Shown piece after piece: positions 24,986-38,700 of a stretch of DNA of 64,000 bases. Source of the stretch: Populus alba (taxonomy: Eukaryota; Streptophyta; Magnoliopsida; Malpighiales; Salicaceae). The stretch spans positions 16,150,333 through 16,214,332 of the forward strand of contig NC_133293.1 in assembly GCF_005239225.2 (NCBI RefSeq), given 5' to 3'. The notes below the pieces were generated by a model that searched no databases, was not told where the DNA came from, and saw nothing but the letters and a program-made list of their open reading frames with translations. Position numbers and translations under genes: made by a program. Numbering within the stretch: the stretch's first letter is position 1; every line of letters starts with the position of its first letter.

Positions 24986-26322
24986 TTCATGGCATTTACT
25001 TTCAGACATGGCATGTTCAACATTCACGAGATATTATAATACTAAAACCAACCATTGGAAATGACAAACTGAATTCTTTTTTCTTGATCGTTAATGGATG
25101 CCAAGATGGCTCATAATGCGGTGAAAACAATCCCGGCAGATGCAGTGGCCCGGCTAGTGGGTGTGGACAAAAGGGGGAAAATATTAAAAGTTACACCAAG
25201 GCTGGAAAAAAGAAGGATTGGTTAGATAGTTGGCCATGACGAAGGAAATAAAATGAATCTGTCTATCAGCTGTGACACAGATTGTTTGAGTGTCATGCTA
25301 CTGTCTCAGAATCTGTCACATGAATATTTGCATTTCTATTTTATGCTCCTAGATGTTCCTTTTTATCCCCACAATGTCATCACCTCTTTTAAATCATGCA
25401 CCTTTGCAAAAAAAAAAAAACACACAGCATTATTGAATATGCTCTGTAGCCATTGATTTAGTGTTGAACTTGGTACCGAACAGAAACATCTTAAAGTCTC
25501 TCCCTCACTTTCTCTAGCTAAAGTTGTAAAGCAAGGTGGCAACGTTCCATAAACATGATTTAGGTAAATGGACGGAACTAAACTTTTGACAATCTGCACC
25601 AAGACTAAGGAAAAGTCTTGGATCATCACATTAATTAAAGTTAACTAGCTTCTTTATCTTACTAATTAGGTCATACAAATCTTGAGTGTACGGAAAGTTG
25701 AGCAGATTGAGAAGATCCTGCTGGAAATCTGTTAGAGGATCATGACCACACGCCTAGTATCCTGACTATTTTTAACTCAAACCACCTTTGAAAAACTGAA
25801 GAGGCAGATGTTAATCAAGATTCAAACCAATAAAAGAAGCTATTAGTGATGCTTAACCTCCCGATTGGTTTAAAAATTAGGCTTATGGATATGCTCAAGC
25901 ATATTGTGGAATGAGAGGACCAATCTTGGGTTTGGTTCCTATATCTTATTGCAATTAGAATATAAAAATGAAAGTACAGTGTAATTATTATACAAGTGAT
26001 TAACCACCTAGCTTATTTATGGAGGCAAGCGACCTCCTTCTCCTTGTAGCAGGGCTGTTTGTTCTGCTTTAATTCTTGCACATGGGGGATACAACTCCAT
26101 AATCCAAGAGCGTTAGCAAACCTGGCACCTAAAGCATGGCGTCATGCCTTCAATTAGAATTTGATTCGTTATTGATCCCTGCATTGTATCATGAATCAAA
26201 AAGAAGCATAGCTGAACTGCAACTGTCGCTTATTTTGTTGCTTAATGATACCTGAAGAATCCAGGCTAAGTTGCTACAAAAACAGGACTAACACTTTTAG
26301 CTTATGTTATGATCAATATCCC

Positions 26323-27237
26323 CTAAATAATATTGAAGAAGATAGGAGGACGATCCAGCGAGCTCCAAAGAGACAATTCACCACCTTCCTTGCTCAATGA
26401 AGAGGGAGAAGAAGACGCCCTTCCTGTAGGTGCATGTGGAATCCCAGCGACTTCTTGGACCTCCTCTTTGACATATTTTCCCTTTCCATCCCTTTTCTCT
26501 TCCTCTTCATTGTTATTACTGTTGATTCTAAGGTTAGAGGGCAAATCATATCCACAAGTTGCCACTGCTGGCATTCCTGATCTGAATGCCAGCCTTAAAC
26601 ATTCCCCCATCCGAGAACTTCAGTTCATGTTTCCATGGCGAATGCCTCGTGCTTCCACTTTGACCATTGCCATCAACATTACTCCGGTTATCATCTACGT
26701 CAAATGTGATCTTCTGTGGTATAACTAGATTCAAAGCAACCACTCATGTGATCACTAGCAGTCATAGCATCAGCAGTGCTATTTGCGGTATCACTATTTT
26801 CAACAATGATGAAATCTCCAGGCATTTCGAAGAAGTGATCGAACTGATTTTCTTCCACTTCTCTTGTTTTTTGCTCCTCTTGGTTAACAGGAAAAGCGGT
26901 AGTTGGTATCAAGGCATTGTTTCTAGCTTTAAGCCTAAGTAACAGAAGGTTGGCAATCTTTAGGGGAATTAAGAGCTGGCTTTGAACGAGAAGATGGGGA
27001 GCAAGGCCAGATTTTTGTTCGAGTATTAGCTCCACGAAGCAAGCAAGCTGCTTCGTCATAAGCTCTTGCGGGTTCCCCAGCTGTATCATAAGTGATCCCC
27101 AACCACTCTCTAATCTCTTGAATTGTGTCTTTTATCTCTGCCACCCACGGCCGCTGCCGCACCCCAAGCTATCGTTTTCGAGCTCTCCGAACTCCATGGA
27201 GTGATTCAGCCTCCTCCATCTTTTGGTCCCAAGCCAT
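26323..27237 (-). pseudogene. AP2/ERF transcription factor pseudogene (RAP2.11/ESE3-like)
   Basis: From ATG 27237 the frame reads RKR, then an in-frame TAG (27169-27171) where the family has Tyr at the start of the AP2 domain. The domain continues [17 protein letters not shown] and EEA-like [18 protein letters not shown]. The Ser-Gly-Arg between RQRP and WVAEI is missing (9-bp deletion), and one codon is added before TYDTA. After the domain, [12 protein letters not shown] continues in a second frame, and acidic and C-terminal stretches continue in third and fourth frames to about 26323, ending near LSLWSSLD. The lesions are therefore one nonsense codon, two in-frame indels and about three frameshifts. 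An intact relative would bind GCC-box or DRE-type DNA in the nucleus; this copy cannot make a normal AP2 domain. The subgroup call rests on the RQRP/IKDT/LLRG pattern. Confidence 0.75.
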
Positions 27238-30233
27238 GTTTCCATCATTGCTTACCTTTTCTTCTTCACCTTCGCTTGCCTTTCTCTCCCTCACCATATT
27301 CCTGATCCTATGATTCTTCTCTAATTCAAACTCTTCCTGTTTTATTTACAAATAATGTCGAGGTTGCATGTAAGCTTGCTATTTGTGTGTTATGTGCAAT
27401 GTTTTGAGAGGTGTGTATATACAAGGGCGAGGAGATGCTGTCCGCTAGTATATGAGGTTTGTGAATAGTCAGGAATTATACTGCCTGTAATTACCTCGTT
27501 GTTCCATTTTATTTCGGCTCTCACTCTCTCTCTTTCTATACATATACATACATATATATATATACATATACATACATATATATATATATATAGAGTCAAT
27601 ACCATACTGAGATATCCCTTTCAACAAAGAGGAGAATTCAATGCCGAGCAACCGTTACCGGTGATTAGTTGTAATAGCTTGAAATTAAAATATTTGTTTT
27701 TTTATTATATTATATTTAAGTTTTATGATTGTTAATATAATAATTAATAAAAATTTATATAATTGTTAATTAATCTAGCTCAAATATCCATATAATAATA
27801 AAAAAAAAAAAATCAATGCAGAGCAAATTATATGAGATTTTATTAGACCAAGTCAAACAACATTCTTAAATAAGGCATGTACGGGTTTTGTGTACCGATT
27901 TCTTTATCAATTTGCTCGATATTTTGAATTTTATTTATTTATTTTGCAGTTTCCTTCAACTTGTATTCCTTGTTACGCGATGATAGTGATGCGAGATTGT
28001 TAAAAGTAAATTATTGATTTTTTTTAGTAAAGTTTTATGAACAATATTGTTAATAGTCAATAAATGTGAAATCATTTTAAAAACTTTAAAATTAATAAAA
28101 TCAAACTAAAACCGAGTAAAATCAAGTAAAATAGATTAAAATCACAATTTTAAAGCCGTTTTTATTATTTCAACTATACACGACATTTACCCTATTCACC
28201 AGCCTCTCCTAATCTTTTTCTCTCAGCCGTTCAACCATCAACCACCACCACCAGCCCTTCTTTTTTTTTTTCATCATCGACTGTGTCTTTTTTACCCATC
28301 ATAGTGAGATCTAGAGTTCAGCTCCACCAGCCACCGTAAGTTCTGTTTATTTTTTTTTCACCTCCTGCAAAAAGCATCATGATCTGGACTGTAGAGTAAT
28401 TTATTTGTCAAAATTACCCACATGTCACCTGTGTCATGGGTCTCTCACCGAATCCTAGGCAACTATTAATTTCTAGATCAGCTACTTTCTCTAACAGAAG
28501 TGAGTTTTTACAAAGACGAAAGCTTGAACAGAGTAGGAATTAAAATTTAGATGAAAGAAACTTTTGGAAGATTAAAGAACAAGACAGGGAAAGGGAAATG
28601 AAAGGAGTATTTTTTTTTTTTTTTTTTTGCTTTCTTTATAGTAGAGACTCCCAGAATATTATCAGCTACTTTCAGAAATTTTTCTTGGAAATTTTTGGAA
28701 AATCTCTTGCCTTTTTCAAAATGTGACCAGGAATATAAAGAAAAATCCCCTGATTAGTTGGGATTGGATATGAAAAGGAAGGCGGTGCTTGGATTGCGTA
28801 TATCTCATTTGCCGACATTCTGCAGCCAGGTGTGACTGTACTCAGTCCACGAGAAAATAGTCTTTACAGATGCAATGCATCTCCCTTGTCTGTTTGGAAG
28901 TAGATGCATACTGTATCCTCTTAATTTTTTTTAAATAAAATTATTTTTTATAATTTTATATCATGATTTAATATATCAATATCAAAAATTAATTTTTAAA
29001 AAATTAAAAAAAAATTATATATTTTTAAATAAAAAAATATTTTAAATCATCGCTGCTAGATATCATTTAAACACCATTGACTCCCAGATTATTTATCATT
29101 TTCAAGAACAATCCCACAAGAGGACAAATTATTGCCTTATTTTTTTATTTGATTTTGAATCTCAGGGTTTATATATATATTAAAGGTGTATATGAAAAAA
29201 AATATTTTTTAAATTAATTGTTTTAGTATTTTTAAATTATTTTGATTATATATTAATATTAAAAATAATTCTTAAAAAATAATTATTTGTATGAAAAAAA
29301 AATGCTTGATGAAGTGACAATTAACTGCCCACTGACATCGAAATCTTTGCTAATTTCTTTCCCCTGTTTATTTAATTTTGCTTTGCTGGAGAGCCTTTCT
29401 AAACCAACTCGATTTAACTAGCAGCAATTTTTGAAAGAGACAAAGTTTTGCCTTTGGTAGCTTTGCCTGTGCTGTGTTTGAATTGATTACAATTTGGTTG
29501 GATGTTGATTGTTAGACAATAAAATTCTATGAAATGAATAATTGTATTGAATTTTTAAGTTGGTTGAAGTATATATGAATTTTTATTTCAATTGTGTATT
29601 TTAAAATACTTAAATTATATAAAAAAAACTTTCTAATAATTTTATGATTTTATTATTTAAATTTATATTATATTTTATGTGCCGTGTTAAAAATATAATT
29701 TCAACAATCTTGGCTATGAATACTCAAGATGTTTTTTAAAAGAATGACGGCATGGTTTATTAAATTTTTCAAATGGTTTTTTAAAAATAAATATATTCAT
29801 AATGCATCCACCAAACAATCACTTTACAGCGAGTCTAACCCATTTCAACACCCTCCAAAGGATACCCCACATGGGCGGCATGCCGGCATGCATTGTAGCT
29901 TTAACAGGGACCCACCCCCCAAAAAGGAAAAAAGGCAAACAAAGAGGCAATATTAGTCCCTAAAGTTACTAATTTTTCTTAGATCCCTTTAGAATTACTT
30001 TTTTTTTTCTCTAGTTCTATAAACCATCCCAACAGCCATTGGTCTTCTCTTCCTTGCAAGAGGGCTTTATCGCCTAAATGTCACTCCAATAGGGATCGTC
30101 CACGGCATAGAATGATACTCTGACAGTGTTTGACTTTGACTTCTCTTCCTTCTTATCAGGTACTCAGTATTCTACAACTAGAAGCCTTTGCCAAACGTTT
30201 CCATGCTAGAAGAATGGTGCGATTTGAAATAAT
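27238..30233. other. intergenic
   Basis: No gene is supported. The stretch contains a CT run (27520-27535) merging into an AT/ATAC dinucleotide tract (27539-27592), poly-T tracts near 28262 and 28612-28629, and AT-rich blocks at 28920-29320 and 29500-29790. Short ORFs in it are low-complexity. Confidence 0.5.
27520..27592. repeat. compound CT / (TATACA) / TA microsatellite
   Basis: A CTCTCTCTCT stretch is followed by two similar blocks of CATATACATACATATATATA, giving spurious Tyr/Ile-rich ORFs on both strands. Confidence 0.85.
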
Positions 30234-30829
30234 TTAGCTCCGTTTGTTTGCAGGAAAGTGAATTCCTTTTGGAAAGTGAATTCCGGGGAAAGTGAATTCC
30301 TGGAAAGTGAATTCCGGAAAAGTATTTTTCGATGTTATGTTGTGGAAAATGAACTGGAAAACACTTTCCAGTGTTTGGTTATGTCATGAAAATGAGCTGG
30401 AAAATAACTTATTAATATTTTATTTTCTCAAGTTTAAAAATAATGAAACAAATCTTACAAATTAAAAAGTTGAATGAGAATGAAATTGAAAAAATATATA
30501 ATTTCATAAATTATCTCAAATAAAACAAATAATATCAAAATAATAGGGATCAAAAAAAAATTAAAAAAAATGAAAAATGAAGAAATTAAAATAATAATAA
30601 CAACATTTCATAAATTATTTCAAATAAAATAAGTAACATCAAAAGTCAAATTCACACAAAACATAGGTAAATTTTCACAAAGAAAGTGTTTTCCCCTCAA
30701 ATTTTTCAGTAAAACACTGTTTTCCTTTTACTGGAAAGTGTTTTTCCATTGACCAACTTTCCTATGGCAAACAAACACAAGAAAGTTTGGAAAGTGCTTT
30801 CCCGAAACCACTAAAACAAACACAGCTAA
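30234..30829. mobile_element. MITE-like element with GGAAAGTG-rich ends
   Basis: The left end TTAGCTCCGTTTGTTT is mirrored by AAACAAACACAGCTAA at the right. Subterminal regions carry repeated GGAAAGTGAATTCC units (30254-30320) and their complements (30690-30800). The interior is AT-rich and non-coding. Short terminal inverted repeats plus repetitive subterminal motifs are typical of hAT-type non-autonomous elements; the class is inferred. Confidence 0.5.
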
Positions 30830-31010
30830 AAGGAAAACACTTTCCTAAAAACCAAGTCAATTTTTTTTTTTACTAAAATTGACCGGAAAGTGTTTTCCGC
30901 TGACCGGAAATTGTTTTTCGTTGACCGGAAATTGTTTTCCGTTGACCAACTTTCCTAATGACAAACAAACACAGGAAAGTTTTACTTTCCGGGAAACAAA
31001 CAAGGCCTTT
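30830..31010. repeat. second, partial copy of the same MITE end with tandem units
   Basis: Directly abutting the previous element, this stretch contains three tandem units of about 21 bp built on TGACCGGAAATTGTTTTCCG (30880-30945). It ends CTTTCCGGGAAACAAACAAGG, matching the inverted-repeat style of the neighbour. Nested or adjacent insertion of the same family fits best. Confidence 0.5.
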
Positions 31011-32702
31011 GTTTGTTTATGTTCTGTGATAGAAAAAATAAAAATAATGAAAACAAAATAGAGATAAAATTGTGTTTTTTCATGTACAAAAGGTGATTGT
31101 ATGTATATTTTATTTAGTTATGATAGACAAAATAAAATAAAAATGAAAATTGTGTTTAATTTATATATTTTTAAAAATAATTAGATTTTTTTATTTTAAT
31201 TTATATTGAGTGTTTAAATTAATAATATTATAATAATTACAATTACAAAACCAGGATTAACCTAACAGATTGATCCCGGAACCAAGTCGACAAGGGTCTT
31301 GGATTAGTCCAAGTTTAAGAAAAAAATAGAGAAATGATATTTAACCTGATCTAGTCAAGAATTCATTGAATTTTTTGAAATGTTTCTCTTTTTCGTTTAA
31401 AAATGGTTTCTTTGATTATTTTTTTCAAAAAAAATTGGGTTAATTAAGTTGAGCTTTCCACCTCATGACTTAAACCTTGTTTTAGATCAACTCCAGAGTC
31501 AAATTTTAAAATATGATAATAATTACTTTTTATTTTATATATTATCTCAGGTCAACCCATATTGACCTCCTAACCCATGACTCAAGCCTTGTCTTGATCG
31601 ACCCCTAAATCAAGTTTTTTAAATTATGATAATAATAACTTTTTATCTTTATATTGACTTGAATTAATACATGTTGACTCTCCTAATTCATGATACAGAT
31701 CTTGCCCCTAGTTGACCTTTATATCAAGTTTTAAAATTATGATAATAACTAATTTTATTTTTATTATAACCCGGGTCAACTCTCCCAACACACGACACGG
31801 GTCTTGCTTTGGATCAACCCCTGAATCAAGTTTTAAAATTACGATAATAATTATTTTTATTCTTATACGAGTAAACATAATTTATAACCCGAGTCTCGAC
31901 CAATTACCCTGGTTTTGCCTAAGGTCGACCCTCAAGTTAAATTTTAAAATTTAGCTAATAATTATTTTTATCCTTGCATATTTTAACTAAATAATTTTAA
32001 AATTGAAAGTTTTTTATAATAACATTTTAAAAATAATAAAATAATAAATATTATATCTAGATATCTCTATTTTGAAAATACAAAAATTTACTCTAAAATT
32101 CTTATAGAAACATTTATTTTTATGCTTGAATATCTTTAACCAAACATATTTCTATCTTTACTATTTTTATATACTTTTATTTTATATTTTTTATATACTT
32201 TTATCCTAGAAAAATAACCAAACGTTATTTAAAAATATATAATTTAGAGTGAAAAATAACCTCCTACATGCATTGAAAAAAAAAAAGATAATCTTTTTTA
32301 AAAAATAAACATGTTATCTGACTGCAATTTATCTATGCTTTTGGTTTCTCTACTTACTTTTCTAGGTTATTGACAAATGGCAAGTAAAATGTAACGGAGG
32401 GGAGCAGGATAAAAAAAAAACACTTACATATTTAGATGAAAAAAATAGTCAGCTGAAACAAGTACTGAGGATGCCTAAGCAAGAACATTGAAAGTATGAG
32501 CATGCACAAAAACAAGCACGTGCAGACTAGCATGTACAACACACGTGCATGGAACGTGGTTTTCAAGGACACTTTTCTACTGCCCATGAAATGAAAGAGA
32601 AATCAAATAAAACATCTTGAAATGGTAGTTGATAACAGCAACCACCATTACTATTCAGTTTCAAGCGCCAAAACAACGTAAACACAAGCGTTCCTCACAT
32701 TC
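31011..32702. other. intergenic, diverged direct repeats
   Basis: From about 31430 to 31960 a unit of roughly 100 bp recurs several times, containing AAGTTTTAAAATTATGATAATAA-like text, then a GGGTCAACCC-like stretch and CATGACTC. It looks like an old, diverged tandem array. The remainder (31970-32400) is AT-rich. No gene is supported. Confidence 0.45.
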
Positions 32703-35700
32703 TCAAACTCCAGCAGATGATATAAGCGGTCTGTTAAGGCCGTCAATGTCTGCAGAGTACCGAAGCGGCATTAGAGCTGGGTCCCGATAGGCGGTGACCA
32801 ATTTATCAAAAAACTCAGACATTGCAGCATCATTTTGATCTTCCATGTCCTTCTTTATCAACACCTGAAAACACTTATCCAGGTCAAATCTTGGCTGGAA
32901 GCAGCAGAAATCATAAGCACAGTTGGGAAAGGGGGGTAACAAGATAAAAGCATAAGAATTGATATACCCTTGGGCATGGTGTATTGGAATATCAACATAC
33001 CTCAGCAGGATAAGCGATAAAAATCGGAAGGAAGCGTTTCCGGCAGTACGCATTAAACAGAAGCGTGAGAACTGGAAGAGGAATAATTAAGGTTGATGCA
33101 AGAGGGAGCTTCTTCAGAGTAAAAATTCCCACTGCAATTGCATGCATGAGTACCAGAGAAAATACCATCGAATTGTGAGCGATAGGCCAAAATTTCCCCG
33201 CAGTTTCATACTTGGGAGCGTATACATTTATGAACTGCATCATATATTTGCAGTGTCAATTTTTTTCCAACTTGTAAGAATCTAGCACTAACATAAAAAT
33301 CCTTAGAAATGAGCAATGCAGAAATACAAACTGTGAAAAAGTGTGAAAATCAATAGTCCGGGTAAATAACGTGATGCAAGCACAGAAGAATTAGACCTAT
33401 CTGTTTTATTTAAATTCTATGATGAAAGGGTATTTTAGTATTCTCCAAGTTCACAGAAAGTTTTATCTCTATCTTAGACTTTATTTATATTTAGTATTTT
33501 ATTTTATTAAAGTTATTAGGTTTTTCTAATCTATATAGGAATAACTATGTTAGAGATTCAGGAATCTAAGTCATTGTTGGATTTGGACTCTTAAAACACT
33601 ATAAATAATCCAATCTCATCCTGAATTTACAGCACAAGTTAAAAGGACTTGTATAGAGTTTGTTTTTGCTACCGAAGCAAATGTCTTTTAATAATCAATG
33701 CCAAAGGTTTAAGCAAAGCTTTTTGTCACTAGTCTTGCTTTGATCCTCTCAAAATCTCCATCATGTTATTGTTTAACAACAAAGACCTGCTTACATCTTA
33801 CTTTTTTCTTCCTGGAATGAAAAGTGGGAAGCTCTCATGTGTCATTCTTTGCCAGCACATTCATTTCCTTCACCATAGTTGTTTTTTTTTTAATTTGGAT
33901 CACTTAAACTTCTTTCCAATCATGTGGAACTAATTTAAAAGACAAAGAAGATACAAAAGTTCTATATAAAAAAGAAAAAGAGTCATACAAATAAAATTAG
34001 ATATAAGATACCTAATACAATTTCAAACTCTTTTCTTAAGAGCTATTTGAAGACTATTAACATCGGAACTAGAAACAAAAGACTTAGGAATTGGGATGGG
34101 AGACATAGTAAAAAGAGAAGATTGTGACATTAAATTGAAAGTTGGCTCTTGGCTTGGTAGAGCATGTAAAATGGTTTTATCTATTGGCTTCCTCCAAGAG
34201 CAAGTCAAGATCTTATTCTCCTTATCTTTTGAGTTATTTTCTTTTTTTTCTCCATCCTTACTATAAGTCCTCCCTTCTTTCTCCTCATCTATAACACAAT
34301 CTTTTTCTTTCTCCCCCTCACTTCCATCTTTTGAATCAAGTTTAGAAATTCATAAAAGAAATAAAAACAAAGTCAAATCTTCATTCATACCACTTATATC
34401 ACTCCCCCTCTAAAGAAATTACTTAGTGAAATAGGCCTCACTATCATAAAATATCACATCCATGCTAACAAATATTTTTTCTTTATGTTAGGAGGATGAT
34501 AACATCTATAACATTTTTGAGTGATAGAGTACCTAATAAATATACATTTTGGAGTTCTAGGATCTAATTTTTCAATTGATTGTCAATGATCTCAGATAAA
34601 ACATACACAACCAAACACTTTAAAAGGGACTATAAAATAGTAAACTCCTTGTAGAAGTTCTACACGAGATTTAAAATCCAGAACTCTCAGGGATATTCAA
34701 TTGATAAGATATGTTACTGTAAAGACTGCATCACCCTAATAGAATTTGGGAACATCCATTATAATTTGTGAGCATAAGAAAACTTGCAGCTTTTAAAAGA
34801 TTTTGACTCTTTTGTTTAGCTACACCATTCTAATTTGGTATATCTACACAACTTGCTTGGTGAATAATACCATAATCAATAAAATAACCCTAAAAAATTA
34901 CATCCATATATTTTGTAACATTATAATTTTTTAGGCTTTTCATTTAATATTAAATTGTGTGAACACTATTTTCTAAAATTTCTGGAAATATAAGTGCACT
35001 TTACTTTTATTATGCTTCAAATAAACCCAAGTGGTGTGATTGTAACAATTAACAAAGATGACAAACTATCAAAAACTAGACAAGACAAATCAACTAGGAC
35101 CTTAAACATCATAATAAATAGTTGCAAAAGGAGTAATGCTTCTCTTATTAATAGGTGAAGATATAGCATGTATGTGATTTGTAAATTCAAATACATCCAC
35201 ATAATAGGTTATTCATATTATACTATTTGGACATAGTTGGAAATAATATATTTAAAGCTATAAAAAAGGATGTCCTAAATGATTATGTCAATGATATAAT
35301 TGTTGTTGATCAGTCATTAAAGAATCAAGTTTTAAAGCTTGTCTAGTTATATTTATCTCAACCAAATTAACAAATTCATTTTTAGTAGATACAAGTCATT
35401 GTTCACTCTATCATGATCAATCGCCTTCCTCCTCTTCAAGTCCTTTTAAACACACAATAATTTAAAAAGAATAAGACTTTACAATTTAAATATTTTATTA
35501 TTTTACCAATAGACAATAAATTATTAAAAAAACAAGGAACATGAACTGAAGACAAGGACAAAGGAGTGTATTGAACTAAAACTTTACCAGAAACAGAGAC
35601 TTCATCTTTATCCAAGGAAAAAAATAATATAGAAAATGTTTAGAAAATCCAGTCATGTGATCATTTGCTCTTTAATCTATAATCCATGGATCAAAATCAA

Positions 35701-38700
35701 CTATGGTGTAACTATTTAGAGTTATAACATTTATACCTGTAAGAGAAAAGTTGAGTGAGGAATTGGAGAAAGGTTTAAGCTTAGTCATCATATGTCTAAG
35801 GGTTCACAATTCCTTAGAAAGAGTGAAAGAACTTAGTTTCCATCAGAAGCTGCAATTTCAGTCATCTCAGATATGTGAGCTTGTGACCAGGTAGGTCCAA
35901 CCCTTTTTCCTCCACGTCCTCTGTTAGGACGTCAATGAAGTTTCATACATGTTTCACAATAATCACATTTCAATTGCTCTTTGTTCGCTCCTTGATCACT
36001 AAATCGAGTTTGTTCTTTGTTAACCCGTTGAAAAGAGTGAACAACCATGGCTAATATTTGTGGAATTACAGGTTGTAACATAATATTCCTCCTACTGTAT
36101 TTATTTTGAACATGTGAGTATGTTTACCTTAATGAAGGAAAAGGATCCTAAATCCTAATTTGAGCGTACTCCATATTGAGCATATTGAGACAAGCAAGGA
36201 AGTCATAAACTTGTTCTTTGTCCACTAACTTTTGAAATTTTGCTACATCATTTGGACAATAAGCTTGAAAATACTGAAAGAAATACAACTCTTGCCATAA
36301 ACTGTTGAGTTTTGCAAAATATTGAGCTACAATCATAAATCTATGCATCATTACCAAGTTGAGAATATATCTGATTAGCAGCACAACAAATTTTTGACGC
36401 AGGATCAAGGAGCAGATACCCACAAGCAATAGAAGGCCCCATGGAGTTAATGTGCCAAGACATAACTAAGGAGTTTTCTGAATTCCATCGATTAAGCAAT
36501 AGGTCATTTGTTGCTGGCATTACTTGTTTTTGTGATGTATCATACATTCTTCGGGCTTTCATAAATAATAAGCATGAACATGACCAAGCAAGATAATTGG
36601 TTTCATCTAGTTTAATAAGACTGGTATGAGGTGAGGGATTATCACTAATAGCTCCAACTCGACTTCCATTACTCTTATTAGTAGCAGTTTTTGAGTTTTC
36701 ACCTGAGCGTACTTTTTCATGTCTCAACTCTAAATGAGACCACCTGACTTTTGTTAAACATTAAAATCCATGGCAAACTCATCTAATAATATCTTAAAAA
36801 AAAAACCCAAATATCTTGATCAAACAGTCCCTAAAAACTAGAGTACTTAGAAAATCAAAGCTGACCTTTTTGTCAAACCATATATCTACAAATTGGCAAA
36901 GTAAAAGACATCAATTTTTGTTTAAACCATGGGGCTTTTGTTGATGGGTAAAAGAGCTACCAAAAGCAGGAAAAAGGATGTCATCTGATGCGCTTATGTC
37001 ATGCTGACATAAGCATGATATCATTACTGATGTCAGCACAATACTGACTTTTGTTAGTGTTTTAGTTCTTCGATACCACGTTGGTTTTCTTAGATTGAAA
37101 TAAATGAAAATGGAGAAAGAAGAAAAAAGGATGTCGAGAAGAAAAGAGGAAAGAGATAGGAAAGGGAGAGAAAAGGAAGAGAAATTAAAAAAAAAAATTA
37201 AAGTGTTTGTCTCACTCTTTTAGACACATATATAGAGAGAATGTGTAAATAATTACATAAATATCTTAACAAAATGACTTTTGCTAGATGAAGGTTAGGT
37301 CATGTAATAGTCCACAGAGTTTAGCAGTGACTCGATTGTCAAAATTAAAAGAATCAGACACTTAAATGAACAAAATTAAAAATTAGACAATCAATTGTAA
37401 AACCAGATAAGTTCAAGCACTCAAAATCGTGTTTAATCATTTGCTTTTGATTGCGTGATTCAAACCCTTAAATGCTCATCCATATTAAACAACCTCTCAC
37501 GCGTATACCTAATCAACCCTACAACAATTACCTATTAAAGATTCAACCTAAAATCTCTTAAAACATTGTTCAAGCCACCTTGCATCAGAATGAAAGAGGA
37601 AAATTTACAGACTCATGCTTGCAGCTACCCACACTTCCATTATAATGATTACTTTCCCTATATCTGCTACGAATAGGAATGAGCTAAGACCACAGTGATT
37701 CTTGCTGGTCAATACGGCTCCATTCCAAGTTGTAACCTTTGCTGATATATGAAGGAAATACCCCTCCTTCAAATTTTCATATTTAACCGAATTGCATTGA
37801 GCATGTAAATATGAATATGCATATTGTATTTTTACTAATTCTAAAAACATTTTAGTGTTTCCAAACTGTGACTGTCTTTTACGATGATAAAATTCTGAAG
37901 CTACATAACAACAAAACAACCTACCTAATATGATACATTTTGAAGGCAAAATAATTCATATTATAAAAGGTATGATAAAAAAAAAGTAAGAAAAAAAAAC
38001 CTGGTTACGGAAGATGATGTATGCGAGACAGAGATACACCAGAAGGAAGGGCAGAATGACTGGAGCTAGGAAGAAGTACGTAATGCCAAGAAGTCCAAAG
38101 AAAAGAATCCTCGGAATGTCCTTGTGGTAAGGAATAGATGGAACTTCAATTTCTTCATCCGTACTTTTAGCACAACACTTAGTTGTTAGAAGGCAAATTA
38201 GAGGGAATATGCGAGCAAGTTCTGATGTAGTGCTCGTCCATCCAGATGTGACAACATAAGCAATGAAAAATGACGCCTACAAAAAATAAAAATTTTCACG
38301 TTCTTGTTATGTTATGTCTCGCAGTAATTTGTCAATCAGACAATAGCTATCATGAATCTCTTAATCGGCTATTTCAGTATTCAAAGAGAGAGGCCACTAA
38401 ATTTTGTTTAGTTATCAGTCGTTGAAGTTGTATTCACCCCTCCAATAGACAAAATGCCCTCAGATTATCTCATTTCACTTCAAAGAAATTCATTTGTTTT
38501 TTGTTTTTTGTTTTTTAGTGTCTTTCCAATATTGAGAAGAGGATTGGAGAGCAATGCGAGATATAATTGATAGAAAGAATGAGTATTCAGCAAACATGTT
38601 AGGTTTCTCTGCTTCCAAAAACACACACACTTCTCTCTTGTGACAAATTGAAAATTTTGTAATAAGATTTCAGTAACACACACTCACCTGAGCTGGAACA

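Larger units (their letters stand above)
20892..26322. other. AGO7 upstream region and intergenic
   Basis: The first ~300 bases are AGO7 leader and promoter. The rest holds no gene I can support. ORFs at 22409-22630 (poly-Ser/Phe), 23983-24369 and 24410-24673 match no family. Simple repeats: CT dinucleotides about 24287-24313 and a GTGC/GTGT run about 24957-24985. 22030-22930 is AT-rich. Confidence 0.45.

Noticed and set aside
26333..26728. 131-codon open frame antisense to the ERF pseudogene
   Set aside because: It is a shadow of the former coding strand, with no family resemblance.
27390..27735. Tyr/Ile-rich frames on both strands
   Set aside because: Produced by the CT/TATACA microsatellite.
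30879..30950. Regularly spaced repeats resembling a CRISPR array
   Set aside because: The host is a plant nuclear genome, units abut without unique spacers, and they belong to a MITE end.
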